A stretch of DNA of 64,000 nt from the NCBI RefSeq assembly GCF_905163445.1, contig NC_053204.1, forward strand, positions 131,501 through 195,500. Direction: 5' to 3'. The stretch comes from Pararge aegeria. Its lineage: Eukaryota; Arthropoda; Insecta; Lepidoptera; Nymphalidae. The notes beneath the pieces were generated by a model that saw only the letters and a list, made by a program, of their open reading frames with translations, searched no databases and was not told the DNA's origin. The number at the start of each line of letters is the position of its first letter. Within the stretch, counting starts at the first letter, position 1. Position numbers and translations under genes: made by a program. Shown here piece by piece: positions 43,313-53,765 of this stretch.

Positions 43313-44452
43313 TTACCTTTGACCAGGCGGGTGGGGTTGGTGGGGCTGGAGCGTGGTCTCAGTGGCTTCAGCCTCACGTGGCTCTGCACTACGTGTGGAG
43401 ACGCTGCACTCTGTCTGCGGCGCAGCGGTAGGCTTAGTGGTCTTAGTTCCTGCCGCCGAGCGAGTCTTTGCTGGACGCGCAGGCGAAGGGCCCGCTGATG
43501 GCTCATCGGGAGAGCGGCGGGTAACTGCTCCTTTCTTTTTATCAGCCGCGAGTGGCGGCCTCAAAATGGGCTCCTGTGGGAGTCGCTTTTCCAGCTGCTC
43601 GAGGCGGTCATTTACCATCCCCCCGATGGATATAAAGAGATCCCTCTTTAAGGTCTCAAGCATCTCGCCGAGTGCCGGGGAGCTCTGGGGATCCATGCCC
43701 AGATCGGGCTGACCCACTGGTGCAGGGGATTTTTCCCTTGCAGAGAACGCGAACCGGAGGGCCTTGACCTCCGCTCTTAAGGCGGCCATCTCCTGTCGCA
43801 TCCTCCTGTTGTCTGCCCGGAGCCTTTAGGCTTCCTCGTCAATCGTCATTGCCTGTAGGGCGTCCATGGCTGCGCGGATTTCTTTGGTAGCCCGGTTTAT
43901 TTCACCCTTCACGCCGCCCTTGAGGTTGTTGGACTTCTGAGTCTCGCACGTTATCGAGGAGACCGCACTCCTGGCCCTGTCGATGAGCTCGTCTTTTGTT
44001 GGGCCATATTCGCCATCGGCATTCATGGTCACTTTAGCCCTATTGATAGGACTCCGTTCTCGCACACCTTCATCTACTCTTTCAGCCCGAGCCCTTCCCA
44101 CTTTAATCTTTGCCTTTGTTGTTACTGCAGACTCAGTCTCAGGCTCCACTGCGACAGCCTTCAACGAGGGCTCTCCTTCTTCCTCTTCCCGTGAGTCCAC
44201 CTGATCATGGGGCCGCTTTGATACGGCTCCGGCTACCTTCCAAGGCTCCACTAAGGCCTCCAAAACTCTGTCACTATCGTCTGAATCAGTGTCCATTAGA
44301 AGCTCATTAACCTTTTCCTCCTCCGTTGGCTTAGGCAGAACAATCTTCAGCCGGTAAGCCTGTCCTTCTCTCTTCCTTCCTCTCTCTTCCTCTCCTTGCG
44401 GGCCTTCTAGCCCTCTAATATTACTATTCTTTCTAATTTTATTTATTTCCAT
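43313..44452 (-). pseudogene. Gamma ORF1 N-terminal half (copy 4)
   Basis: Complete back to MEINKIRKNSN. It carries the TAA at 43826-43828 shared with copy 3 and the frameshift near 43313 shared with all. It lacks the 13-bp deletion of copies 2 and 5. Confidence 0.8.
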
Positions 44453-44677
44453 ATTTGATCCCACGAGTATGGGGGAAATATTCAGTCCATCCGGGTGGTG
44501 CCCCCTGCACCCAGATAAGCCAAAGCGTAACTCGCCAAAGGGTGTCGGCCGGTACCCTGACGGGGGTCGCACTAGAGACTGAACTACCCATCAGCCATGC
44601 ATCCCCTCGCGGTGCGCCGCCGCTTGGGATTCGGGGTGATTTTTATAGAGGTTTTCTTCCTCGCAGTCCGGCCGGTT
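44453..44677 (-). other. Gamma 5'UTR, truncated (copy 4)
   Basis: Same hairpin motif and join to beta. The beta side differs by one base from copy 1 (GACCTTGACC for GACCTCGACC). Confidence 0.65.
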
Positions 44678-45409
44678 AAGGACCTCGACCTTGACCAAAA
44701 AGTCCCGGTCAATGCGCGACAGCGACCAACGAGGACCGTCCTCTCGCAAGGGGGTTGGACCGCTCGGGAGAACCGAACTTGCGGAGATGTCGAACCTCAA
44801 GTATCTGTGGTCCGACAACGTCTCCACGTTCTCCAGCACCTTCCAGCCCCGAACACGGCGCGCCAGGGCAGCATCTGCGAAAGTGACGTCCACAATGGAG
44901 CCGCCCTGTTGCCGCACGCATGTGTTTACCGATCCTCGGTTTAAGACCGTGAGGCCAGTCGCCATCGCCCATTCCTCCAGCTCTCGTCCACGCGGATCCG
45001 TCGCTGGACACCCCCATGCCACAGATTTTGCATTGAGGTCCCCAGCGACAAGAACGCGGCCGGAGCGTCTTCTGCTTATCAGGACGCCGACTTCAGCAAG
45101 AAACTGTTCGAAGTCAGCGAGACTTTTATTAGGCGAGAAGTACACTCCGACTACCATAACGTCGTCAACGAAAGCCGAGACGTATACCCGACCTCGCACT
45201 ACGTTATCGAAGGCTGGAGAGCCCACTATGGACCGGGACGTTATGGCAACCACTCCTTCCGTATCTCCCACCCAATTATCCCCAGAAGGGACGCGATAGG
45301 GCTCAGCTACCACGGCTACGTGAATCAACCACTCCGCCATGCTCTGGAAGAGGAGGTCCTGAGCTCTGGCGCAGTGGTTGATATTCGCCTGGAGGAGGTT
45401 CAGGTCCAT
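44678..45409 (-). pseudogene. Beta ORF2: endonuclease domain, truncated (copy with full ORF1)
   Basis: Same domain as 14342-15073, with DLLFQSMAEW where the other copies have DLFFQSMAEW. Leu is the usual residue in R1-clade endonucleases as I recall them. The ATG is 2 nt past the ORF1 stop, in TAATAATG, which resembles the UAAUG stop-restart signal reported for SART1. RT is lost after the join to gamma at about 44677. Confidence 0.85.
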
Positions 45410-45411
45410 TA

Positions 45412-47814
45412 TTAGTCTTCGGCCATTGGAACCTCCTCAGTCCCCTGCTGCGTTTCCGCTTGCTGAGGTGAGCAAGAAGACTGCTCAGTAGCCTGGCCTG
45501 CCTTCCCTCTCTTCTTCTTGCCCGCAGATGGGGATACGCAGGACTTGCTGCCCACGCGATGCTTCGCCGTTCTGCCATCCGCTGCACAGACCACGCAATG
45601 TGGTGTAGCGGAGCATTCACGGGCCTTATGACCCGGTCGGCCGCAGCGATAGCACAAACCACTGCGGTCGACCCCTGCCTTGCACTGGGCACCCATGTGC
45701 CCCGGTGCCAGGCACCGATAGCACATCAGGGGCCGGGCGTCCAGCAACTTTACTTGGGCCGACACCCATCCCACGAGGAGCCTTCCTCCTGCTACTACCT
45801 TCTTGGCAGCTGCAACGGGACAGTGCACTAACACTGCCCCTAGCCCGTCGTAGCCACTGACAACTTCGCCAGAACGCACTTGCTCGACGGGACATCCTCC
45901 TACCGTTGCCACCGCTGCGATAACCTCGGCGCTGGTGACGGAGTCGTCCAGGCCTGTGATCCGCAGGTCAACAGACTTCGTAGGTCTAGAGACCCGAACG
46001 ACCTCGTCACTCAAGACCTCTCTGAGCTTTCTAGCCAAGGAGTCCGCCTTCTCAGCACTGGAGGCCCCGGGGAATTCGAACAGGCGGCCTCCTGTAGCTG
46101 CCTTTCGGAGTCGGACTCCTTGTGCGCCAATGTCTGCTGCATTTATTCTCGCCTTCGCAGCGGCAATAACTTTTGCATAAGTCGCGCCCCTTTCTTCCGC
46201 CCCCGGTTGCAGCGTTAAGATGACTGCTGATGACCGAGGTGTGCGGAGTTTGCTGGCGCGACTTTTCGCATCAGGTCGCTTCTTGGGACCTACTTTCGTC
46301 CATTCCGACGACTGGCTCTTCCCCTGGTGTGGGCCAGCCTCCTGATTCCCGTTCTTTTTCTTCTTCTTCTTTTTCTTCTTCTCCGCGGAAGGTGGAGTAG
46401 AAGAGGAAGTAGAAGGGTCTGTCGTCATCCGTGCCCGTGGCTGACTCCACGAGGACCCAGCTGGGCGATGAGGTGGTGCCGAGGGCGCCTGCCCTGCGAG
46501 CCTGCTGTGTTCAGATCGGGCGGGCCCCTTAGGCGCGCTTTCAGTAGGCGGTTTTGCGGTGCCTGGAGATCCCGATGCCGCGGCAGCATATGTGCGCCCG
46601 TCTCGCCTTTTGTCGGTCGCCAAAGGCGGCCGGAGGTTCCTCTCTGGGAGGAGTCTGTCCTCTAGTGACTCCAGGCGGGCATTCAACATTCCTCCGACCT
46701 GGACCATCACCGTACGACAAATCTCCTCCAATGAAGGCGCAGCTGGGGTAACCCCAGGGCGGCCAGTTTTGCCTTGTTGAGGAGGACGCATTGCAGGGGG
46801 CGCCTCCTCTGTCTTGTCCGGGGAAGAGTGAGCGGAACCCTGCTTCCGCATACCCTCCATCTCTGTCCGTAATTGGGCCAGCTCTCTGCGGAGGCTAGCC
46901 ATCTCGGCTTGCAGGCGTGTGTTGTCCGCCTGCAGTCGCCGCGTCTCATCCGAAACGGTGCGCGACCCGAGGGCTTCTACAGTCTCCTTGATGGAAGCCG
47001 CAGCGTCTTTCAGGTCACGCACGAAGGTGCCCTTCAAGTGGGCAGACTTAGTGGCCACCTTTCTAATAAGGTCCAAGTCTTCCCAGACCTGGTCCTGCAG
47101 TCGGGCTGCGGTCTTTTCATCCACACGTTGCCCGAATGGAGATGACACTTCTTTGCGCGCCTCCCGCCGAAAACGGGCGACGGCGGCCTCCTTGAGGAGG
47201 TCATCCTCCGCCTTTTGTTTGGCCTGGGCTTTCGCCTCGGCTCTTTTTTCCATATTAAGGGCCTCCCTGGCCTTGCCAATGCCGACATAACGCCCATGGG
47301 TAGGTGGACGCCCTCTACCTCTTACAGGGACTGGTGTCCCCGGCCTTTCCTCGTCAGTCGACATATCATCGCCTTCACTGAGGCGTGGGCGCTTCACTCC
47401 TGTCATATCGGACACTGAAAACGCTACCGACGAGCCTGAGCCCGATCTGGGCCTGCTCTCGACGGTTATAAGGCTGCAGTCGGATTCCGACGCCGCCTCT
47501 TCAGTTCCGCTCCTCTTCCTCCCCCCTTCTCCTACATCCATCCAAAATTTCCTTTCCAATTCTAACTCTTCCTCCTTACGCATTTCTCTCTCGTGCCTCT
47601 GTGCTAAAACTTCGCACCTCTCTAAGGCCACTACCAATTCTTTCCCCCCTTGCACGTTTCCATCTATCCCTAAACCCCCCACAATCTTCTCCTCTTCCTT
47701 ACGAATGGTGGCCCCCCCGTATACATGGGGCCGATGCGCCACTAGCGACGCACCAAGGGATTCCCCCTCGCGGGGACCCTCCCGGGTAGATTTATTTCCA
47801 GTTCGTACTTCCAT
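45412..47814 (-). CDS. Beta ORF1 (gag-like), full length, 800 aa
   Basis: The only complete ORF1 in the window. It starts MEVRTGNKSTREGPREGESL, has an acidic/basic N-terminal region, PVRGRGRPPTHGRYVGIGKA (AT-hook-like GRGRPP), an Ala/Lys/Glu helix, a coiled coil DETRRLQADNTRLQAEMASL, a Lys run, SSAVILTLQPGAEERG, an RRM-like part (VDLRITGLDDSVT) and three zinc knuckles at about residues 697-760. It ends VPMAED. In R1-clade LINEs this protein forms the RNP and, in SART1, helps telomere targeting. The 5'UTR and a 2-nt spacing to ORF2 are intact, so ORF1 could still be expressed; the element as a whole lacks RT. Confidence 0.9.
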   Translation of the reverse strand: MEVRTGNKSTREGPREGESLGASLVAHRPHVYGGATIRKEEEKIVGGLGIDGNVQGGKELVVALERCEVLAQRHEREMRKEEELELERKFWMDVGEGGRKRSGTEEAASESDCSLITVESRPRSGSGSSVAFSVSDMTGVKRPRLSEGDDMSTDEERPGTPVPVRGRGRPPTHGRYVGIGKAREALNMEKRAEAKAQAKQKAEDDLLKEAAVARFRREARKEVSSPFGQRVDEKTAARLQDQVWEDLDLIRKVATKSAHLKGTFVRDLKDAAASIKETVEALGSRTVSDETRRLQADNTRLQAEMASLRRELAQLRTEMEGMRKQGSAHSSPDKTEEAPPAMRPPQQGKTGRPGVTPAAPSLEEICRTVMVQVGGMLNARLESLEDRLLPERNLRPPLATDKRRDGRTYAAAASGSPGTAKPPTESAPKGPARSEHSRLAGQAPSAPPHRPAGSSWSQPRARMTTDPSTSSSTPPSAEKKKKKKKKKNGNQEAGPHQGKSQSSEWTKVGPKKRPDAKSRASKLRTPRSSAVILTLQPGAEERGATYAKVIAAAKARINAADIGAQGVRLRKAATGGRLFEFPGASSAEKADSLARKLREVLSDEVVRVSRPTKSVDLRITGLDDSVTSAEVIAAVATVGGCPVEQVRSGEVVSGYDGLGAVLVHCPVAAAKKVVAGGRLLVGWVSAQVKLLDARPLMCYRCLAPGHMGAQCKAGVDRSGLCYRCGRPGHKARECSATPHCVVCAADGRTAKHRVGSKSCVSPSAGKKKRGKAGQATEQSSCSPQQAETQQGTEEVPMAED

Positions 47815-48310
47815 TTTGTTTTTTAGGCCTAATGGGTACCCTTCCCAGACACCCTAGTGGCTGCACTCCCAGCAACCATGCATCCCATCGGCGGGCATCA
47901 AACCTTAGGATTGGGGTAATTTTTTATAGAGGTTGTCTTCCTCGCAGCCCCACGCTCAGTGCGCGGGACCCCCGGTTCCGCTCAGTGCGGATTACGGGTT
48001 GCCCGACGGTGGCCGAAGCCAGCGCTCACCGGCCATGAAGACCGGAGAGCCCACCGCGCTGGGCGTTTCCACCCACACCGGTGATTTTTTTACCGAGGTT
48101 GTCCTTCCTCGCGGCCTGTAAGGCCCCACCCTCAGTGGCAGCGCACAGAAGCGCCCCACCCTCAGTGGCAGCGCACAGAAGCGCCCCACCCCGCCTCGTG
48201 CTAGTTTTGGTTCGCGCCGGGTTTCCCCGGTACCCCCCATATCTGGGAGGCATTCCCCTATCCACCACCCGGGGACGCGCCCGATGGGGGACTAGCAACC
48301 CCACACGGGA
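47815..48310 (-). other. 5'UTR of beta element
   Basis: Closely related to the alpha 5'UTR: both GAGG/CCTC hairpin motifs, two 30-bp CAGTGGCAGCGCACA repeats (from about 48128) and a CCCGTGTGGGGTTGC terminus. A 1-nt difference just upstream of the ATG puts the upstream frame out of register with alpha, which supports the ME- start in both. The element's 5' end abuts CCCTAACC. Confidence 0.8.
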
Positions 48311-48318
48311 CCCTAACC
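48311..48318. repeat. Minimal telomeric spacer between two elements
   Basis: Only CCCTAACC separates the beta 5' end from the polyA of the next element, against 18-20 units at 2158 and 51743. Confidence 0.7.
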
Positions 48319-48620
48319 TTTTTTTTTTTTTTTTTGGCCTGGTGGAAAAGCTTTATGACTACCCCCGTCCCTTGGGCGGGACGGAGGTTATGTGGGACTC
48401 CCCCCTCTGGGGTATACCCGAACTAAAAACCACCACGGCATGTCCCTCTCGTTGGCTTTGCTAGACGCCCGGGGAACCCGTTGTATACTTCCCAGGCGTC
48501 TGCCAACTGCCCCAGCCGAATGCCGGGGCTCCCGCGCTAAAAAGGAGGGGATCGGGACAGCGTGATCCCCCCCTTAGACAGTGAGGAGACTAGTATAGTG
48601 GCGGGTAGCTAGCCCAATAG
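48319..48620 (-). promoter_or_regulatory. PolyA tail and structured 3'UTR (type 1)
   Basis: T17, then a segment closed by TGGTGG (48340-48345) and CCACCA (48430-48435). It contains a CCGTCCC/GGGACGG hairpin, TATGTGGGACTC and ACTAAAAA. It matches types 2 and 3 in plan but not in stem sequence. The ORF2-proximal part (48436-48620) is GC-rich 3'UTR ending at the stop of ORF2; no other gene is seen. Confidence 0.8.
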
Positions 48621-49720
48621 CTACCCGCCGCCTCCCAAGGGAAGCTGGCGAGCGGCAAATTGCCGCCGTCTTCTTCCCCCCCGTCTACGCCGAAGCGGAT
48701 GTGCGTCTGGATCTTCTTCGCGCACCCGCTCCGCAGCCTCCTTCTGCAAGATGACCTCTTCGCAGAAATCGGCCACAGCGTCCCAAGACGCTTCGCTGCT
48801 CAGCATGGCAAGCACAACGCTGGGCAGCGAGAGGTCCCCGCCGATTGCCGCCACCAGAGTGCGGCGCTGTGTGTCCCATTTACTGCATTCTTCTAGGGTG
48901 TGCTGAGCCGTGTCATCCACAGCGCCACACTCATGACACGTCGGAGTTGGTTCCCTTCTCGCGACTCGGTACAGATAATGGCCAAAGCAGCCATGGCTGG
49001 TTAATACCTGCACCAGTCGGTATGATAGCACCCCATGCTTGCGACGGGACCACAGACCCAGTACCGGGCGAATGGCCTCTATGGTGCGTTTTCCATAGAG
49101 GGCATCCGCCAGACTCGATTTCCAGCGGTCCCGCATCCTCCGTGCCGCCATCCTCTGTGCCCGCCCGATAACTTCGATGGCCGGTGGCCCCCCTCTTGCC
49201 CGACTCTCCGCTCTGATGCGGTAAGTCTCAGCGAGCACTCCTGCTTCCAACTCCCACGGGGGGGTGCCAGCTAACACGCAGGCAGCCGCGAACGCAACGG
49301 TCGTGTATGCCCGGCATATTCTGTTTGCCACTACCCGTTGCGGCCTCCGCAGAAGGGCCCTGGTTGGCGCACGGAGTGCATCGAACCAAATGGGGGCTCC
49401 ATACGTTGCCATACTTTTTACCACCCCCGCGAACAGGCGACGGCAAGGGGCTCCAGGCCCCCCCACGTTTGGGAGTAGTCGGCCCAGCGAAGCAGCTGCA
49501 CCCACTACTCTAGGGGCGAGGCGGCGGAAGTGTTCCTCAAAGTTCCACTTGCGGTCCAAAACAAGGCCCAGATATTTCATGTGGGCCCTGATTTGGACAA
49601 CTTCCCCCGACACCGTAATGCTTGCGTGTGCCGGGGGTCGCCAGCCCGTTCCCCCGAATAGGACGGCCTCCGTCTTTGGAAGGGCAACTTTGAGCCCCAA
49701 CATGCCAATTCGGGTGACCA
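48621..49720 (-). pseudogene. R1-clade ORF2 C-terminal part (end of RT, thumb, CCHC)
   Basis: An open 366-codon tail from MVTRIGMLGLKVALPKTEAV through KYLGLVLDRKWNFEEHF, RIRAESRARGGPPAIEVIGR and LTSHGCFGHYLYRVARREPT to a CHECGAVDDTAQHTLEEC knuckle (CX2CX8HX4C), DLSLPSVVLAM and a basic end. This is the normal C-terminus of R1-clade ORF2, apparently of gamma type because it overlaps the gamma RT at 35037. The N-terminal ORF2 domains are missing through an internal deletion joining it to alpha ORF1; ATG here overlaps the ORF1 TGA. Confidence 0.85.
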
Positions 49721-51250
49721 TCAGCTCTTCTCGGCTTCCGGCTGCAGTGTGAGCACGACAGCCGAAGAACGAGGCGGGCGAAGTTTAGGCCCTGATTTTG
49801 CAGTCCCCGGCCCCCCTCCCCGCTGCGTCTTTTGCGGCTGCGACTGCGAGCCACCCTTGTCTTTCTTCTTTGCCCTCTTCTGGCTGACCTTCTGCCATTG
49901 CGCCTCCTTGGGTGCAGAAAGGTCAGTAGGGCGTTTTGCCGCCGCTGGCTGACTTGCAGGGCGAGCAGGTGGCGTCTCCGTAGCGTGGCGCCCTTCTTCA
50001 GCAGGCTGGCTTGGGCCTGGCACGCGTGTGGCGTCCGCATACGATGCGGGCTGCCTTGTCGCCTTCCTCTTGTCAGCCGCCAGTGGTGGCCGGATCCGTT
50101 TCTCTGGAAGGAGCCTGTCCTCCAGTGCTGCTAGACGAGCATTCAGCATCGTCCCGACCTGGGTCAACACCGTCCGACAGACCTCTTCCATCACTGAAGG
50201 TAGCGAATTGGGCACTTCAGTTCTCGCCTTGGATTGAGCGAGCTGCGGGTCAGGGCGCAGCCCCTCTGTCGTATCCGGGGGAGAGGACGCGGGACCCTGC
50301 TTCCGCGACTTCTCCAAGTCACTCCTTAAGGTGGCCAACTCCTTTCGCAGGCTGGCCATTTCAGCTTGCAGACGTGCATTGTCCGCCTGCAGTTGCCGTG
50401 TCTCATCCGATATGGTGCGTGAACTCAAGACCTCAACCGCCTCTTTGATGGAGGATGCCGCGTTCTTGAGTTCGCGCACAAATGTCCCCTTCAAATTTGT
50501 GGACTTGGTGGCGATCGACGATATCAGCGCCACTTCATCCAGCGCTCTTTTTTGGATTTGGGCCGCTGACATATCGTCGGTCATTGGCCCAATCTCGCGT
50601 TCAATAGACCGCTGCTTTTCGCGGCGGAATCTAGACGTTAGTGAGGTCCTCAACAGGTCCTGCTCAACCTGCAAGCGCATTTCTTCCTTCTTAGCCCTGT
50701 TGAGGGCCTCCCTGGCCTTAGCTAGCCCAACGTATTTACCCGTAGTGGGTGGTCTGCCTCTCCCTCTAGTGGGTGACGACGCATCTTTCATTTCCTCATC
50801 CGAGGACATTGAGAGTTGTACGTCGAACTCCCCAAGTCGCGGCCTCTTCGGCCCCTTCCACAGACGGCCAGAAGCTGCGCCAGACGCATTGCCAGAAGAC
50901 TCAGACTCCGATCTGGGCCTGGTCTCTACTGTTATGAGGCTGCAGTCTGACATAGCCTCGTCCGACATCTCCGTCCTCACGGATGAATCGTCCTTCTTTC
51001 CCTCTCTGTCCTTCCTCATTTCCCTCTCGTGCTTCTCTGCTAAAACTTCGCACCTCTCTAAAGCAATGATAACTTCTTTCCCCCCTTGCACATTTCCAAC
51101 TTTCCCTACGCCCCCCACAATCTTCTCCTCTCCCTCACGACTGGTGGCCCCCCCGTATACATGGGGCCGATGCGCCACTAGTGACGCACCAAGGGATTCC
51201 CCCTCGCGGGGACCCTCCCGGGTAGATTTTTTGCCATGTCGTAGTTCCAT
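49721..51250 (-). CDS. ORF1 of alpha element (copy 3), C-terminus lost
   Basis: Same protein as 136-1665 apart from single changes (for example LEDRLLPEKR here, LEDKLLPEKR at the window start). Together with 48319-49720 and 51251-51742 it makes one colinear, internally deleted element of about 3.4 kb with both natural ends: 5'UTR and ORF1 at one end, RT tail, 3'UTR and polyA at the other. Confidence 0.8.
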   Translation of the reverse strand: MELRHGKKSTREGPREGESLGASLVAHRPHVYGGATSREGEEKIVGGVGKVGNVQGGKEVIIALERCEVLAEKHEREMRKDREGKKDDSSVRTEMSDEAMSDCSLITVETRPRSESESSGNASGAASGRLWKGPKRPRLGEFDVQLSMSSDEEMKDASSPTRGRGRPPTTGKYVGLAKAREALNRAKKEEMRLQVEQDLLRTSLTSRFRREKQRSIEREIGPMTDDMSAAQIQKRALDEVALISSIATKSTNLKGTFVRELKNAASSIKEAVEVLSSRTISDETRQLQADNARLQAEMASLRKELATLRSDLEKSRKQGPASSPPDTTEGLRPDPQLAQSKARTEVPNSLPSVMEEVCRTVLTQVGTMLNARLAALEDRLLPEKRIRPPLAADKRKATRQPASYADATRVPGPSQPAEEGRHATETPPARPASQPAAAKRPTDLSAPKEAQWQKVSQKRAKKKDKGGSQSQPQKTQRGGGPGTAKSGPKLRPPRSSAVVLTLQPEAEKS

Positions 51251-51742
51251 TTTGTTTATGGGCCTTATGGGGACCCTCCCCAGACACCCTAGTGGCTGCA
51301 CTCCCAGCAACCATGCATCCCATCGGCGGGCATCAACCTTAGGATTGGGGTAGTTTTTTATAGAGGTTGTCTTCCTCGCAGCCCCACGCTCAGTGCGCGG
51401 GACCCCCGGTTCCGCTCAGTGCGGATTACGGGTTGCCCGACGGTGGCCGAAGCCAGCGCTCACCGGCCATGAAGACCGGAGAGCCCGCCGCGCAGGGCGT
51501 TTCCACCCACACCGGTGATTTTTTACTGAGGTTGTCCTTCCTCGCGGCCTATAAGGCCCCGCCCTCAGTGGCAGCGCACAGAAGCGCCCCACCCTCAGTG
51601 GCAGCGCACAAAAGCGCCCCACCCCGCCTCGTGCTAGTTTTGGTTCGCGCCGGGTTTCCCCGGTACCCCCCATATCTGGGAGGCATTCCCCTATCCACCC
51701 CCCGGGGACGCGCCCGATGGGGGACTAGCAACCCCACACGGG
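51251..51742 (-). other. 5'UTR of alpha element (copy 3)
   Basis: Matches 1666-2157 with the same terminus next to telomeric repeats. Confidence 0.75.
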
Positions 51743-51842
51743 AACCTAACCTAACCTAACCTAACCTAACCTAACCTAACCTAACCTAACCTAACCTAAC
51801 CTAACCTAACCTAACCTAACCTAACCTAACCTAACCTAACCC
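51743..51842. repeat. Telomere-type (CCTAA)n tract (copy 2)
   Basis: About 20 units, 10 bp (two units) longer than at 2158 plus a C added next to the polyT. Otherwise it has the same flanks. Confidence 0.95.
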
Positions 51843-51939
51843 TTTTTTTTTTTTTTTTTACGTGGGGAATCCTCATGGATACCAACACACCCGGGGAGGT
51901 GCAATGGTTATGTCGGACTCTTACCGACTAAACCCCACG
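51843..51939 (-). promoter_or_regulatory. PolyA tail and type-3 3'UTR (copy 2)
   Basis: T17, then CGTGGGG (51861-51867) and CCCCACG (51933-51939), same as 2247-2344. Confidence 0.8.
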
Positions 51940-52325
51940 GTGTTCAAACACTTCGCCTGGTGACTGGGTTACGGGAACGCTTTCGCACACGACCGCGACC
52001 CAGCCAGCGGCGTCCGCTAAAGCGGACCCTTCTCCGGGCCATGGCCCTGACCACAGCCGGCAGGGAGAGGTCTTGTCCCACTACCGCCACGAGTTCACCG
52101 CCCAGCTCGGGCAATCGGCAAGCGTATGTTGCGCCGTGTCCACAGCGCAGCCGCACTCGTGCACTCCTCGGTAGGTTCCCTACCGGCAATCTTGCACAGG
52201 TACTTTCCGAAACAACCGTGTCCTGAAAGCACCTGCGCAAGGTGGAAGGTCATCACCCCGTGTCTTCTCTCCACCCACTGCTGAAGCACGGGGCGAATCC
52301 CGTCAATAGTCCGCAGACCAGGCGG
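51940..52325 (-). pseudogene. R1-clade ORF2 C-terminal remnant (copy 3)
   Basis: Same frameshifted remnant as 2345-2730, including the CGCACTCG form of the window start. Confidence 0.8.
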
Positions 52326-53539
52326 GCTTTAGATCCGTCGGTTATAAGCGGATAGCTGTAGTCCGTCCATTTTGATAACAAAACCGTTGGGAACTTAGAC
52401 AACACGGCCGACATGATATTCATGTTTTTTAGGTACTCATCTTCACCGATAGCGAGGACTGCTGCGACGAAATTTTGAACTTTAACGGAAAACTTGACTA
52501 TATCCTTATGATATTCCTGTGCCATTGCTGGAAGCTTCTGGACATCTTGTACTATTCTAGTGATAATAATATCGGGGTTACCAAATTGTAGCTCCAGTGC
52601 TGACATTACTATGTCCGGTGTGGTGGCGCTAATCAGCAGCGCCGTGACGGCTTCCTTTGCTGGTCCGCGGAGGTAACTACGTAGCCTCCACAGATTCTCC
52701 CTGGGGCTAAAGCTACATACTTTTGTGGACTCGTCGTAAGCTTGCTTAAAATAAAGCCAGTCCATGGGGTCGCCCTCAAACGTTGGTAGATCCTTCTGTG
52801 TGCTAATACGGCTTAAAAACTTATGTGTTTGTGCATGTGGTGCGTTGTGCTTAGCAATAGTTGCCATTTCTTTGAGTGCGCTAGCCAGCATGTGTACAGT
52901 CCCATCAGTGCCACCGCCTATAGCGGCGGGCGGGCACAGCTCGCCTAAATCTGAACCATCCTGCTGGACGGGCTGTGCTGACTGCTCGTGCTGACTGTGC
53001 TCTAACCATTTCTCTACAGAACTATTATGATTGCTACGCACCTCATGCTCCTCCGGTAGTAGACTGTATGCTTCCTCATCTAGTGCTGCCATATCAGCTT
53101 GCAACCTTTTCTCAATTAGCTGCATCTCAATACGCGCTTTCGCCTCCGCTGCCTCTAGTTCCAGCCGTGTCTTTCTTGCTCGGATGGATGCTGAACTTGA
53201 CTTTCTCGACGTGCCATTGCGTGTAGAAGCCCTACTCGGTGCCACTGCGTGGCCGCTAGTGCTCTTAACACTAGTAGCTGGTTCTACTTCATCGAAAAGC
53301 CTTTTTCTAAGCTCCTCCTTTAGGGGTACCTGCTTTTTCACCTGCTTACATGTGTGCTGGCTCTGCTCCTGCTCCTCAACTAGGTCCTGTTTCTTCACAG
53401 TGTTCACCATATTTGGCGGTGGAGTTTGGAACATACCTTGCGATCCGGCTCGAAGGACCACTTGTAGGGGCCAGGGCAAGTGAAAACACAGGGTTTCTTT
53501 AAGTGACTTGGCTGACAGAACGTGTGTAGCGGTTGGCAA
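52326..53539 (-). pseudogene. gag: BEL/Pao gag, 3'-truncated (copy 4)
   Basis: Identical at the protein level to 2731-3944 (GDPMDWLYFKQ, YSLLPEEHEV), as expected for part of the ~49.6-kb duplication. Confidence 0.85.
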
Positions 53540-53765
53540 AGTTTAAACGATGCGGCTGCGGTCGGTTGCGGTGAACGTCTACAATTTGAACCGCCGCGGA
53601 CGTCAGAATAACGGTTTGCCGCCCCCGCCACCTACGTTCCGTTTTTAGCACATTATTTATTAAAACCATAGACAATCATTTATTTCAGCTTAAATTATAT
53701 AATATTAATTATTTATAATTTATTAATTAATAATTAACAAGAGGGCTTTTTGCGTCGCTAACACC
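53540..53765 (-). other. Upstream leader of Pao gag (copy 4)
   Basis: Same as 3945-4170, ending at the same satellite junction. Confidence 0.5.
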
